Positions 16,065 to 24,945 of a stretch of DNA of 64,000 bases are shown piece after piece. Where the stretch lies: the NCBI GenBank assembly GCA_027067055.1, contig JAMOMK010000104.1, forward strand, positions 123,572-187,571, written 5' to 3'. Numbering within the stretch: position 1 is the stretch's first letter; every line of letters begins with the position of its first letter. Under the pieces are notes generated by a model. That model did no database searches, was not told the origin of the DNA, and saw nothing but the letters and a program-made list of their open reading frames with translations. A program made the translations under genes and the position numbers. The DNA is from Lysobacterales bacterium (GTDB lineage: Bacteria; Pseudomonadota; Gammaproteobacteria; Xanthomonadales; Marinicellaceae).

Positions 16065-19000
16065 ATGAAAAAATCACACTTAAATAAAAATTTAGTTCTA
16101 CTCAGTTTTATCTTATTTATCAGTACAAGTTCTGCCAGCCTTATTTTTTCAGATGGATTTGAAACAACTTCTCCGCTGGTAGTTGATGCTGGTATTGATC
16201 GAGTCACGCAAGTTAATCATACAATTACCTTGGTTGGTAGTGGTGTTGATACTACTGGTGGTGTTATTTTTTATGAGTGGCAAGATGATGGAGTTGTTAT
16301 CTCTACAAGTTCTTCTTTTCTTTACACACCAACAACTGTGGGACAACACCAGTTAACTCTAACCATATCTGATACCAGTGGTGGCTCGGCAAACGACGTC
16401 GCTTTAGTTGATGTCACTACATCATCCAGTGCAGAAAACCAAGCCCCTAAGGCTGATGCTGGTTTGGTCAAATACACGCCATATAACCAGGCAATAACAA
16501 TTACGGGCACAGGATTTGATAGCGATGGCACTATTGCTTCTTATCAGTGGACTCAAGGTGCTGTAGTTTTATCAAGTAATGCCACTTTTGATTTTACTGT
16601 AACTGCTTTAGGAGAACATATCTTAACGTTAACCGTAACCGACAATAATGGTGCAACAGCCAGTGATGATTTGGTGGTCTTTACTATCGGAGGAAACGCC
16701 AGTGCAATAACGGTTAGTGTCACCACAGTTGGTGGCGGTGGCAATTACGAATGTGATGGAGTTGATGATGATGTACAAATCAATCAAGCTTTATTGGATG
16801 TCGCTAATGCTGGAGGAGGAACAGTTCATATAGGTGCGGGTATTTTTACCATTGGCAATCCGATAGAATTTCAAGGCGACCATAGCACCTTAGAAGGTGA
16901 AGGCATGGCAAATACCACCATCAAGCTCAAAGACGAAGCCAATTGGGGCGAAATTGTCGGTACTGGTGCTACGGCAAAATACTTATTGGCTGATCCAATT
17001 ATTCGCAATAATGGCGCTTTACATAATATTTCCCTACGCAACTTAAAAGTGGATGGCAATAAGTACAACCAACATTACACTCACCCTATTGATGGACTTG
17101 TATTGGTCTCTGATGGTGTAGGAAACTACGATGGTGTGAGAATAGCGACAGATCAACCTAGTGTACGAGTAAGTAATATTTTGGTTTCTGCTGTTCACAT
17201 GTATGAAAACAACAGCGATGCCTTTATTGTTTTTAATGGCAGCCACATCATTGTTGAACACAGTAAAACCGAGCGTATTGGACACTCCGCCACCTACTTT
17301 TTAGACCCATTGGTCTCCTTGTCAGAACACAATGATATTACCATTGCGGCAAATTCTGGTATTCGTTGGTATGACGGCAACCACATTATTGTGCGTAACA
17401 ATTTTATTCAAGGCAACCCAAACAAAGATGGCAATTCAAACTTTGCCGTAGAAGTCACCAGTGGACAAAACGCTCGTGTACTAGATGACTTAATCATTGA
17501 AAACAATGAATTTCGATTTACCGCAGGAGCAGCTATTGCCTTAGATGCAAAAGACCCTGCACAGGCAAAAAATGCCATTATTCGCAACAACTTAATTTAC
17601 CAATGTGGCAACATAGGCACCTTTGTCAATCAACGCGAAACAGGTGCCATAAACCTAAAAAACTTCACCAACACCTTAATCGAAAACAACACGCTAGTTA
17701 ACAATATTGGTAGTGCAATCAGGTTAGGAGGAAATGTTGGATTTAATGATGCATGGGATGAAGTTCCTGGACTAACAGCGATTATTAGAAACAACATCAT
17801 TAGCAATAGCACCGATGATGATTCGGTTATTGAAGTTATTGATGTCTACGGCATTGATATTGCCAACGGCCACAGTGCCGTTTGTACCTACAACAACCTG
17901 TGGAATAACCACACAGCTAACTACCATAATTGCGAAGCAGGTATTGGCAGCATCTCTGTTGATCCGCGCTTGCAAGCCATCACTTTAGGTACTAACTTCA
18001 ACAATACAAACGACATCAACGCGGATTTACACCTGCAAAGTGAATTAGGCCGTTGGGATATCGCTACATCTAGTTGGGTGAATGATGCCCAATCCAGTAC
18101 ATCAATAAATGCAGGCAACCCAATAAGCAATTACATTAATGAAAACCCTTCAAACGGCAATCGCATAAACCTTGGAGCCTACGGCAATACCCAATACGCT
18201 TCAAAAGGAACAAAGTCACCTCCAATTGCACAAGCTGGAACAGACCAAAACTTAAGAACAGATTCAAAAGGTTACGTCCGAGTGACACTTGATGGCAGTC
18301 AATCCACTGATGACGGCACAATCGTTAGTTATTTATGGGAAACAAGTGGTATCTTTTTAGGCAACAGCGCCATATTAACCAACCAAGTGATGGGTGTTGG
18401 TATCCACACTATCACTTTAACCGTAACAGACAATGATGGCATCTCAACATCTGACAAGCTTATTGTTCGTATTAATCCAAATCTAGCCAACCAAAACCCA
18501 ATAGCGATTGCAGGCAATGACCAAGTCGTTACCGATAGCGATAACAGTGGCAGCAACTTAGTGTTGTTACGGGCGAATGACTCTAGTGATGTCGATGGAA
18601 TCATTGTTTCTTACCAATGGTTGGATGAGAATGGTGTGCAAATTGCCGACTCTGCAACAACAAGCCAAGATTTAGCCGTTGGCACACACCCTATCACCTT
18701 AAATATTATGGACAACGAAGGAGGCACGGATACGGATACTATTGAAGTCATTGTTAAACCAGAAAACGATTATGCATTAAACTTTGGAGGAGGTGAATTT
18801 GTCGTTATCGAAAATGCCAACATGCCGACTGTTGATTTAACCATAGAAATGTGGATAAAACAAAACAGCAGCACAGGTGACACCGATGGCATCCTCAACC
18901 TTGGTGCCAATGATGGCAAACGCTTGGTCTTAAAAACTGGTGGGTTGCCTTCTTGGGGATTGGATAATTATGCCGATACAGGCATAGTTATAGGCCAATG

Positions 19001-19385
19001 GCAACACCTCGCCTTTGTGGTAGAAAATTCACTCCTAACCAATATTTACATAAATGGTGTAGCGCAGAATCTAATCGGTGATGGCGTTATCGTTATGCCA
19101 GATGCTTACATGTCAATAGGCTCACTTTACCAAGGAGTCACATCTGCCTTTGACTTTGATGGCACAATTGACGAACTGCGCGTCTGGGATAGCGCTCGCA
19201 CCAGTGCCGAAATCAACGCCAGCAAAGACACCGAACTAGGCGGCAACGAAGCCAACTTAGTCGGCTATTGGAACTTCAACGACGGCAGTGGCACAAAACT
19301 CACCGACAAAGCCGGAACCCGTGATGGCAACCTAATCAACATGGAACAAACCGACTGGGTCTTGGGCGTGATAAATCCGCATTAA
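16065..19385 (+). CDS. Secreted PKD / right-handed beta-helix / LamG protein
   Basis: A 1106-residue exported protein. It has a signal peptide (about 1-24), then 'SLIFSDGFE', two PKD-like domains (about 35-205), a right-handed parallel beta-helix of the pectate-lyase type (about 212-640, with repeated 'IIRNN' and 'IIENN' Asn-ladder turns), two more PKD-like domains (about 715-897) and a C-terminal concanavalin/LamG domain (about 905-1100). Such layouts occur in polysaccharide lyases and carbohydrate-binding surface proteins. No catalytic set can be assigned with confidence. GC content rises and codon use becomes less AT-rich towards the 3' end. Confidence 0.85.
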   Translation: MKKSHLNKNLVLLSFILFISTSSASLIFSDGFETTSPLVVDAGIDRVTQVNHTITLVGSGVDTTGGVIFYEWQDDGVVISTSSSFLYTPTTVGQHQLTLTISDTSGGSANDVALVDVTTSSSAENQAPKADAGLVKYTPYNQAITITGTGFDSDGTIASYQWTQGAVVLSSNATFDFTVTALGEHILTLTVTDNNGATASDDLVVFTIGGNASAITVSVTTVGGGGNYECDGVDDDVQINQALLDVANAGGGTVHIGAGIFTIGNPIEFQGDHSTLEGEGMANTTIKLKDEANWGEIVGTGATAKYLLADPIIRNNGALHNISLRNLKVDGNKYNQHYTHPIDGLVLVSDGVGNYDGVRIATDQPSVRVSNILVSAVHMYENNSDAFIVFNGSHIIVEHSKTERIGHSATYFLDPLVSLSEHNDITIAANSGIRWYDGNHIIVRNNFIQGNPNKDGNSNFAVEVTSGQNARVLDDLIIENNEFRFTAGAAIALDAKDPAQAKNAIIRNNLIYQCGNIGTFVNQRETGAINLKNFTNTLIENNTLVNNIGSAIRLGGNVGFNDAWDEVPGLTAIIRNNIISNSTDDDSVIEVIDVYGIDIANGHSAVCTYNNLWNNHTANYHNCEAGIGSISVDPRLQAITLGTNFNNTNDINADLHLQSELGRWDIATSSWVNDAQSSTSINAGNPISNYINENPSNGNRINLGAYGNTQYASKGTKSPPIAQAGTDQNLRTDSKGYVRVTLDGSQSTDDGTIVSYLWETSGIFLGNSAILTNQVMGVGIHTITLTVTDNDGISTSDKLIVRINPNLANQNPIAIAGNDQVVTDSDNSGSNLVLLRANDSSDVDGIIVSYQWLDENGVQIADSATTSQDLAVGTHPITLNIMDNEGGTDTDTIEVIVKPENDYALNFGGGEFVVIENANMPTVDLTIEMWIKQNSSTGDTDGILNLGANDGKRLVLKTGGLPSWGLDNYADTGIVIGQWQHLAFVVENSLLTNIYINGVAQNLIGDGVIVMPDAYMSIGSLYQGVTSAFDFDGTIDELRVWDSARTSAEINASKDTELGGNEANLVGYWNFNDGSGTKLTDKAGTRDGNLINMEQTDWVLGVINPH

Positions 19386-19415
19386 AGCAATTATTTTTGA
19401 ACGAAAAATCTAAGC

Positions 19416-19453
19416 ATGGTGTCTATTTTATTACTCAATAAAATAGACACCAT
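19416..19453. repeat. Perfect 17-bp inverted repeat with 4-base loop
   Basis: The arms 19416-19432 and 19437-19453 are exactly complementary. It follows the secreted-protein stop by 31 bp and lacks a T-run on the right, so it is not a textbook terminator; it may be an RNA-processing hairpin or the edge of the accessory patch that begins here. Confidence 0.8.
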
Positions 19454-19514
19454 ATTCTTATCAATCTTACATTTGATGGTCGTGTTATAATTGTGGTTTT
19501 TGAAAAACAGCAAA

Positions 19515-19715
19515 ATGATAAAAAGAATATCATCCAACAATCTTAATAGGAAAGACAATACTATCCTAAAAAACGTTAAAAATTTTGATAAAACAAAACT
19601 TCAAAATTTACGATCAGCTTTAATAGAAGGTGAAGAAAGTGGTGACATTGAAAATTTTTGTATGAATAAGATCAAAACAAGTAATTTTAGTTACAAGGGT
19701 AATACTAACAAATGA
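19515..19715 (+). CDS. Remnant or recombinant Phd-type antitoxin C-terminus
   Basis: A 66-residue ORF whose C-terminal half 'LRSALIEGEESGDIENF' matches the toxin-binding end of the intact Phd-like antitoxin at 22923-23165 ('LRCALIEGEESGDIENF'), while the N-terminal DNA-binding half is not recognisable. It overlaps the next gene by ATGA. It is either a decayed antitoxin or a rearranged one that now neutralises the downstream product. The start is uncertain; a TTG at 19491 is in frame. Confidence 0.5.
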   Translation: MIKRISSNNLNRKDNTILKNVKNFDKTKLQNLRSALIEGEESGDIENFCMNKIKTSNFSYKGNTNK

Positions 19716-20776
19716 ACAAGTGGATTGAAGTTGAACTTAAAGCTGGCAGTATTCAACATAATTTAAAACAAATAGAAGATGAATTTGAGTATCATTATTA
19801 CCATACTAAATCTACGTATGTGATCTATAAAAATTTTGATAAATGGCTGAAGGTATTGCTAGAATTGGCTAAAGATGCAAATATTTCAATAGCTTTTATT
19901 CCATGTTTTTACGAAAGGTATGACACAGAAGTTAGCTATTATGAATCCTATGAAAGTTTTGATTATATAACCTATGTAAATCTTAATAAACTAATTTACA
20001 AACAGTCTGAAGTCGTAATATCACCCGATGAATCTGCAACCCAATTATGGAAAACCCCTTTTACCTATCCCTATAATGAATTGGTAGATAAAATCAAAAC
20101 ACACATAGTTTTAGCTAAGCCAAAGTGTAAATATAAAAACTTAATAAAGTTAGAAAGATGGGAATATAACAATCCATTTACATTTAATCCTTGGGATAGT
20201 CACGCTCAAGACAGGTTAGAAGTTCATGTCGACATAGATAAATATTTATGTCAACTAAATACAAAGCACCCTGATTATAAAAAGGCGCAAGCCATTATTG
20301 CAGAACTTGAGTTAAAAGAGTTTGAATATGAATTTTCTTTTAAAACATTTAAAAAATTTGACACTAAATCATCTCAAGATAATCGAATTCTTTGTTTTAT
20401 GGTTGATATATTAGACTCTAAAATTACGAATGCTTCTAATTTCATTGAGAATGATGCAAGAATCAATCTCAGAAAAGCCCTAAAAATTATTAAAAAAATA
20501 GATGGAAATAGCCACCCAAGTGAAGTGATTAACTTGGCAGCTATAATGAGGGATATTTTACAGCAACCTGATTATGAAAAAATGCTCGATGGCTTAGAAA
20601 ACATGTTTTCAAATGATGAATCCATTCAAAATAAAGCTCTTTTAAAGCTTGGAAAAATTTATTCAGGGACTTATGAAAGAGAACAAATAAAATCTGATGT
20701 TTTTAAAACTTACAATAACTTTTACCAAAAAATCACTTTATATTTAAAGCAAATTGGGTTAATACAATATGAGTAG
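19712..20776 (+). CDS. Hypothetical protein, 354 residues
   Basis: I do not recognise this protein. It is soluble, Lys/Tyr/Glu-rich, with an aromatic N-terminal half (about 1-190, 'EYHYYHTKSTYVIYKNFDKW') and a helical C-terminal half (about 225-354). No signal peptide, membrane helix, P-loop or nuclease motif is apparent. It is translationally coupled (ATGA) to the antitoxin-like ORF, in the place where a toxin would sit. An effector role is inference from position only. Confidence 0.7.
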   Translation: MNKWIEVELKAGSIQHNLKQIEDEFEYHYYHTKSTYVIYKNFDKWLKVLLELAKDANISIAFIPCFYERYDTEVSYYESYESFDYITYVNLNKLIYKQSEVVISPDESATQLWKTPFTYPYNELVDKIKTHIVLAKPKCKYKNLIKLERWEYNNPFTFNPWDSHAQDRLEVHVDIDKYLCQLNTKHPDYKKAQAIIAELELKEFEYEFSFKTFKKFDTKSSQDNRILCFMVDILDSKITNASNFIENDARINLRKALKIIKKIDGNSHPSEVINLAAIMRDILQQPDYEKMLDGLENMFSNDESIQNKALLKLGKIYSGTYEREQIKSDVFKTYNNFYQKITLYLKQIGLIQYE

Positions 20777-20878
20777 AAACCAAGTTGCACTTACACACTT
20801 TTCTATTTTTCAAAACAAGATTACTAAAGTCCTTTCCAAAATAAATGTTTTTTTAATCAAAATACTAAACCAATAAAG

Positions 20879-21388
20879 TTAGTCCCAACGCCAATCAAAA
20901 ACCATCAAATAAGACTTATCCTCAATATCTAATCGAATACCAATAGAATCCAGATCGTTTATTGCGATAGCTCTGTGCTCATAGTCATCAAGTGTATATT
21001 TTTCATGAAAGACAATACATTCATCAATATTTAATTCATTGAAAATTAGCTGGGTGATTTTTTTAGAGTAATTCTTATTAGCATAATTATCAGATATTGT
21101 GAGCATGCGTTTTTCAACAGAGTTATAACCACCATTTCTAATTCCTCCAAAAAAGAATAAATCAAGAACCTCTTCAAACTGTTCTTTATTGTATTTTCTA
21201 GTCATTAAATTTGGAGTAATTTCTTCATTATCAAAATATTCTTGCTCAAATTCGTTAAACATTTCTTGATTGCTTATACTCTGCTCAAATTTATTTTTAT
21301 AAAGCCAGCTTTGATTCTCTATTGGCAGTGAATAATAAGTAGCTAGATATAAGTTGAAAATTTTCTCAATTTCTTTTAGTAATTTCAT
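20879..21388 (-). CDS. Hypothetical acidic protein, 169 residues
   Basis: An unrecognised soluble protein with many Asp, Glu, Tyr and Phe residues and a Trp-rich end (VFDWRWD). It begins eight bases after the SUKH-HEAT gene stop and is clearly in the same operon. Small acidic proteins beside SUKH proteins are often immunity proteins of contact-dependent or polymorphic toxin systems, but nothing in the sequence proves this. Confidence 0.65.
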   Translation of the reverse strand: MKLLKEIEKIFNLYLATYYSLPIENQSWLYKNKFEQSISNQEMFNEFEQEYFDNEEITPNLMTRKYNKEQFEEVLDLFFFGGIRNGGYNSVEKRMLTISDNYANKNYSKKITQLIFNELNIDECIVFHEKYTLDDYEHRAIAINDLDSIGIRLDIEDKSYLMVFDWRWD

Positions 21389-21395
21389 AGGTGTT

Positions 21396-22796
21396 TTATT
21401 TCCAAAACTGATACCATTTCTTAGGTGAAAATTTCTCTAAGTCTTCGTAACTTATTCTTCTTATTTTAAATAAACTAAGCTTATATTTTTTGAGATTTTG
21501 TTTTAAGTTACAAAGGATATAGTCAGTTTCTTTCAGATATTTCAAAGCAATTTTTTTGTAGTATTTTAATAGTTTCTTATTCTCTATATCATACAAAGCC
21601 TGAATAGTTGTATGTACAACTTGATTAGAGTTATCCTGTAGTCCTATTATAAAAACATCTATAAACCTCTCTGGATTGTTCTGCTCTCCTAAATGGTAAA
21701 AAGCTGTATTTCGTATATCCTTATCTGCATGTTTAGTAAATGGAATAATAAAACCACTAGAATCAACCTTAGCATTTTCCATAATATAATTACAAAAGCA
21801 GAATGTATTATCATTACAGATTGGAGTTACTTGAGCCTCAATGAAATTGACCCAATCCTTTGATTTGTCTTTATGATACCAATGGACAGCTTGCAAAACG
21901 GTAAGCAGGTCTTTATTTGCATACGCAAATAAATAAGGCTTTGCTTTATTGTAATCAAACTTTGCCAAAATATGTAAAAATAAAAATTTAAGATCATCAT
22001 CACATTTATGATATTCTTGCTCAACAAATTTGTAAGTTGACTGACTTAGAACCCTCTTTTTGAGCAGTCCTATTAAACACCGAGATTTATTTTCTATATC
22101 AGCATTCTTATATTCCTCAATTAACGAGTCCTCTGTTCCTCCTTTATCATACCCAAAAGAAGCAGCATTTTTAGTAGTTAAATCACCCGATATTATTTCA
22201 TCCAACCAACGCTCATACCAATCTAAAAAATTATCTTCAAAACAAAAATGAGGTTTTTGAATTGATAAATCCAAATTAACAACTTTGCCCTTGTACTTAC
22301 CATTTAGAACTAAACCATGAAGATACGTACATCCCTGTGAACCAATAGGTAAAATTCCTGCAAATAAATTACCCAACCATTCATCATAATTTTCTTCAGA
22401 AATCTCTTCATCGTCCTCCTGACTTATTTCATCCCATTGTTTATCCGTCATTAAGGGGCTCAAACAACACTCTTTTTGTAAATAGGGTTTAGGATTTTCT
22501 ATAAGCTCATCAATATTACTTGCAAAAGGGTAAATTCCATAAAATGGTCCAACTGCTGAATTTCTATGTCCTTTGATACTGTTACCATTACCCACTAGAG
22601 TTAAAAACGCTTTGTAACAACTAGGCAAATCCAAGTTGTATTCTTGCTCAAAGTTTTCAATAGTTTTAATGTCTAGAGTCCTACCAATTCCGTACTTATG
22701 ACTATCAGCACCAAAGACTTTAAAGGTTGGGTCTTTTTGACGAACGATATCAAGCTTTTCAATTATTCGTTGCGTTTGTTGTTTATAATTTTCCAT
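21396..22796 (-). CDS. SUKH-domain (SMI1/KNR4) protein with HEAT-like repeats
   Basis: A 466-residue cytosolic protein. The N-terminal region (about 45-205) has the SUKH-1 pattern, 'IENFEQEYNLDLPSCYKAFL' in outline with 'GNLFAGILPIGSQGCTYL' further on. The rest (about 225-440) is a helical repeat of the HEAT type ('DIRNTAFYHLGE', 'QVVHTTIQALYDI'). SUKH proteins are best known as immunity proteins for polymorphic nuclease toxins. No matching toxin is visible in the window, so it may be an orphan. It shares a 126-bp divergent region with the Phd/ParE pair. Confidence 0.78.
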   Translation of the reverse strand: MENYKQQTQRIIEKLDIVRQKDPTFKVFGADSHKYGIGRTLDIKTIENFEQEYNLDLPSCYKAFLTLVGNGNSIKGHRNSAVGPFYGIYPFASNIDELIENPKPYLQKECCLSPLMTDKQWDEISQEDDEEISEENYDEWLGNLFAGILPIGSQGCTYLHGLVLNGKYKGKVVNLDLSIQKPHFCFEDNFLDWYERWLDEIISGDLTTKNAASFGYDKGGTEDSLIEEYKNADIENKSRCLIGLLKKRVLSQSTYKFVEQEYHKCDDDLKFLFLHILAKFDYNKAKPYLFAYANKDLLTVLQAVHWYHKDKSKDWVNFIEAQVTPICNDNTFCFCNYIMENAKVDSSGFIIPFTKHADKDIRNTAFYHLGEQNNPERFIDVFIIGLQDNSNQVVHTTIQALYDIENKKLLKYYKKIALKYLKETDYILCNLKQNLKKYKLSLFKIRRISYEDLEKFSPKKWYQFWK

Positions 22797-22922
22797 ATTG
22801 CCATGATTTTATAATAGCTTTAATTATATGTCATACATAAATCAGTATAACACTCTTTAGATTATTTGTAATACACCGTTATTTAGTTTAAAATAATTAC
22901 TTTAATTAAATTAATCAATATC

Positions 22923-23165
22923 ATGCAAATTGTTACTGCAAGCAATGCAAAAAGAGAGTTTGGTGAAATATTACTCAATGTTCAAAAATCACCTATAAGC
23001 GTTACCAGAAACGGCAAACCAATTGCTGTTGTTCTTTCAGATTCAGAATATAAAGAATTGAAGCTTCAAGCCTTGCGTTGTGCACTAATCGAAGGTGAAG
23101 AGAGTGGTGATATTGAAAACTTTTCTATGGACAGAATTATAGATGAGTTAGATGGCACTATTTAA
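22923..23165 (+). CDS. Phd/YefM family antitoxin
   Basis: An 80-residue antitoxin. The N-terminal DNA-binding and dimerising half shows the family pattern 'ASNAKREFGEIL', 'PISVTRNGKPIAVVLSDSEY', and the C-terminal tail (about 50-80) is the toxin-wrapping part. It would bind the toxin made from the next gene and repress its own promoter upstream. It overlaps the toxin gene by 14 bp. The C-terminal tail is nearly repeated in the ORF at 19515-19715. Confidence 0.92.
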   Translation: MQIVTASNAKREFGEILLNVQKSPISVTRNGKPIAVVLSDSEYKELKLQALRCALIEGEESGDIENFSMDRIIDELDGTI

Positions 23166-23442
23166 AGTTTCAAAAAAAGCGGGTTTTGATTTAGTTGAAA
23201 TAGGCCACTATACAGAAAACAAGTTTGGTATAAATCAAAGAAATAAGTATCTTCATTTAATCAATTCTAAATTTACACAACTTAGCCATGAACCTAGCAT
23301 TGGTTTCTCTTGCAATGAAATTCGCAAAGGATATTTCCGACTAACTATCGAGAAACACATTATATTTTATAGAAAACACAGCTATGGCATTAGAATTATT
23401 CGTGTACTCCATCATAAAATGGATTGGTCTAAGCATTTATAG
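23152..23442 (+). CDS. ParE/RelE superfamily toxin
   Basis: A 96-residue toxin of the RelE/ParE fold. It has the two N-terminal helices ('DLVEIGHYTENKFG...'), a central beta sheet 'YFRLTIEKHIIFYRK' and the ParE-like end 'IRVLHHKMDW'. ParE members poison DNA gyrase and RelE members cut mRNA on the ribosome; the 'RVLHHKMD' end favours ParE. It is partnered with the Phd-type antitoxin and converges on an EamA transporter gene with a six-base overlap. Confidence 0.9.
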   Translation: MALFKVSKKAGFDLVEIGHYTENKFGINQRNKYLHLINSKFTQLSHEPSIGFSCNEIRKGYFRLTIEKHIIFYRKHSYGIRIIRVLHHKMDWSKHL

Positions 23443-24312
23443 TTTCTTCTTCAAAGTCGCCAAATAAACGCCTGCCAGAACCATTGCCAGTCCAATTACA
23501 TCTAACAGACCTGTTGGGCGATTAAAGAATAATACATCCCAAAGCATGGATAGTCCAGGTTGCAGCAACAATAAAACACCGACGATTGATGCGGGTAGAT
23601 TAGGCATGGCATTAGTGATAAGTAACCAGCCGATGACTTGGCAGATGATGCCTAAAATCAATAGTGAAATAAGTGACTGAGTCGATGGAATATCAATGGT
23701 GTGCCCATCTGTTTTTAATTGAATAAATAAAATAACAGAACACAGCAATGACATGATGCCAAGATTGGCAACTGCCGATAAAGTGTTTTTACTGGCTTGC
23801 ACATGGCGCAGGGATAGCATAAAGCCAGTGTAAGCAATAGCCGTTAACAAACCAAACACCACACCGATTTTGTATTGTTCGCTTAAGTCTGACCAGTTGA
23901 TTCCGACTAATAAAAACAAACCAAGGATGGTCACCGACAAGCCAAAGATAAACTTCCAACCAATCACTTCTTTAAAAAACAGATAGCCAGCAAGCGCCAT
24001 CATAAAGACTTGAAAATTGCCTAATAAAGTCGCAAGACCAGGACCGACATAAAAAATACTGCGGTGCCAAAAGTACAAATCAATAGCAAAAAAGGCAGCA
24101 GACAAAAACAACCAGCCAAAATACTGCCATGAACGCCACAAATCAAAACGTTTAAATCCACAATAAGCTAACAATACACTGCCGCCAATAAACATGCGAT
24201 AAAAGCCAGAAACAGATGGATCAACTTGTGAAGTTTTCACCCACACCGATGAGGTGCTGATAATAACCGCCGCAATCAGCATCTTAATGACAAATTTGGA
24301 ATAGTTGGTCAT
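23437..24312 (-). CDS. EamA family (DMT) transporter
   Basis: A 291-residue inner-membrane protein with ten predicted helices arranged as two EamA repeats. The drug/metabolite transporter superfamily exports amino acids, nucleobases or drugs; the substrate here cannot be deduced. Characteristic segments are 'SGFYRMFIGG' in the first repeat and 'LLQPGLSMLWDVLFF' in the second. It is separated by three bases from the upstream zinc-ribbon gene, so the two probably form one transcript. Confidence 0.9.
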   Translation of the reverse strand: MTNYSKFVIKMLIAAVIISTSSVWVKTSQVDPSVSGFYRMFIGGSVLLAYCGFKRFDLWRSWQYFGWLFLSAAFFAIDLYFWHRSIFYVGPGLATLLGNFQVFMMALAGYLFFKEVIGWKFIFGLSVTILGLFLLVGINWSDLSEQYKIGVVFGLLTAIAYTGFMLSLRHVQASKNTLSAVANLGIMSLLCSVILFIQLKTDGHTIDIPSTQSLISLLILGIICQVIGWLLITNAMPNLPASIVGVLLLLQPGLSMLWDVLFFNRPTGLLDVIGLAMVLAGVYLATLKKKL

Positions 24313-24315
24313 GGC

Positions 24316-24510
24316 TTATGTAGAATTTTCCTTTGCTATGCGCACTGGTCTTTTTTCAAAATTACCACCGCAATTTGGGCATATTTTATTCAATTCTGTT
24401 TCCACACAGTGTTGACAAAATGTACACTCATAACTACAGATATAAGCATCCGTTGCATGAGAAGGTAAATCTTTATCGCATTTTTCGCAATTTGCTCGCA
24501 TTTCTAGCAT
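24316..24510 (-). CDS. DUF1272 zinc-ribbon protein
   Basis: A 64-residue protein with four Cys pairs: CEKC, an isolated pair in 'ICSYECTFCQHC', and 'CPNCGG'. The pattern and the start 'MLEMRANCEKCDKDLP' match the DUF1272 family, predicted to bind zinc; function is unknown. Eleven bases separate its start from the divergent cupin gene. Confidence 0.88.
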   Translation of the reverse strand: MLEMRANCEKCDKDLPSHATDAYICSYECTFCQHCVETELNKICPNCGGNFEKRPVRIAKENST

Positions 24511-24521
24511 ATAATTCGCCC

Positions 24522-24833
24522 ATGAAAATTATTAAAGCCAAAGATTTTACCGCAGCCAAAGCATGGGGAGCAATAGATATTGCCAACATGGGAGGAATTA
24601 CCACGCGTTTACATTGGACAAACAAACCTTATAAATGGCACATCAATGATGGCGAAGAAGTTTTTGTTGTACTCGATGGGCAAGTTGAAATGCAGTATAA
24701 ACAAAGTGATGAAGTTAAATCAGAATTATTGAATGCTGGGGATATATTTTATGCCAGTATCGGCACAGAACATATTGCTTCGCCTGTTGGTGAAGCACGG
24801 ATTTTGGTCGTTGAAAAAGAAGACAGTGTTTGA
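24522..24833 (+). CDS. Small cupin-domain protein
   Basis: A 103-residue single-domain cupin ('WHINDGEEVFVVLDGQVEM', 'GDIFYASIGTEHIASPVG'). The two conserved cupin motifs with their metal-binding His/Glu residues are visible. Small cupins of this type bind metals or sugars; no reaction can be given. I start at ATG 24522, which matches the family N-terminus; an upstream reading from 24333 only overlaps the DUF1272 gene on the other strand. Confidence 0.87.
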   Translation: MKIIKAKDFTAAKAWGAIDIANMGGITTRLHWTNKPYKWHINDGEEVFVVLDGQVEMQYKQSDEVKSELLNAGDIFYASIGTEHIASPVGEARILVVEKEDSV

Positions 24834-24945
24834 TTAAACTCACTGTGAACTGTTTCACACATTTAGAGTCAAATAACTTCCACCCTATATTTTTTACATC
24901 ATATAATTTATATTTATAGGTAATCATTAACTTATAGAAGAATCA

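Noticed and set aside
20769-20876. 35-residue ORF overlapping the end of the unknown 354-residue gene
   Set aside because: Starts within an ATG-bearing stop context and is coupled, but is short, has no recognisable feature and no support beyond position.
24333-24521. N-terminal extension of the cupin protein
   Set aside because: The extension is antisense to the DUF1272 gene and unlike any cupin; the family start is at 24522.
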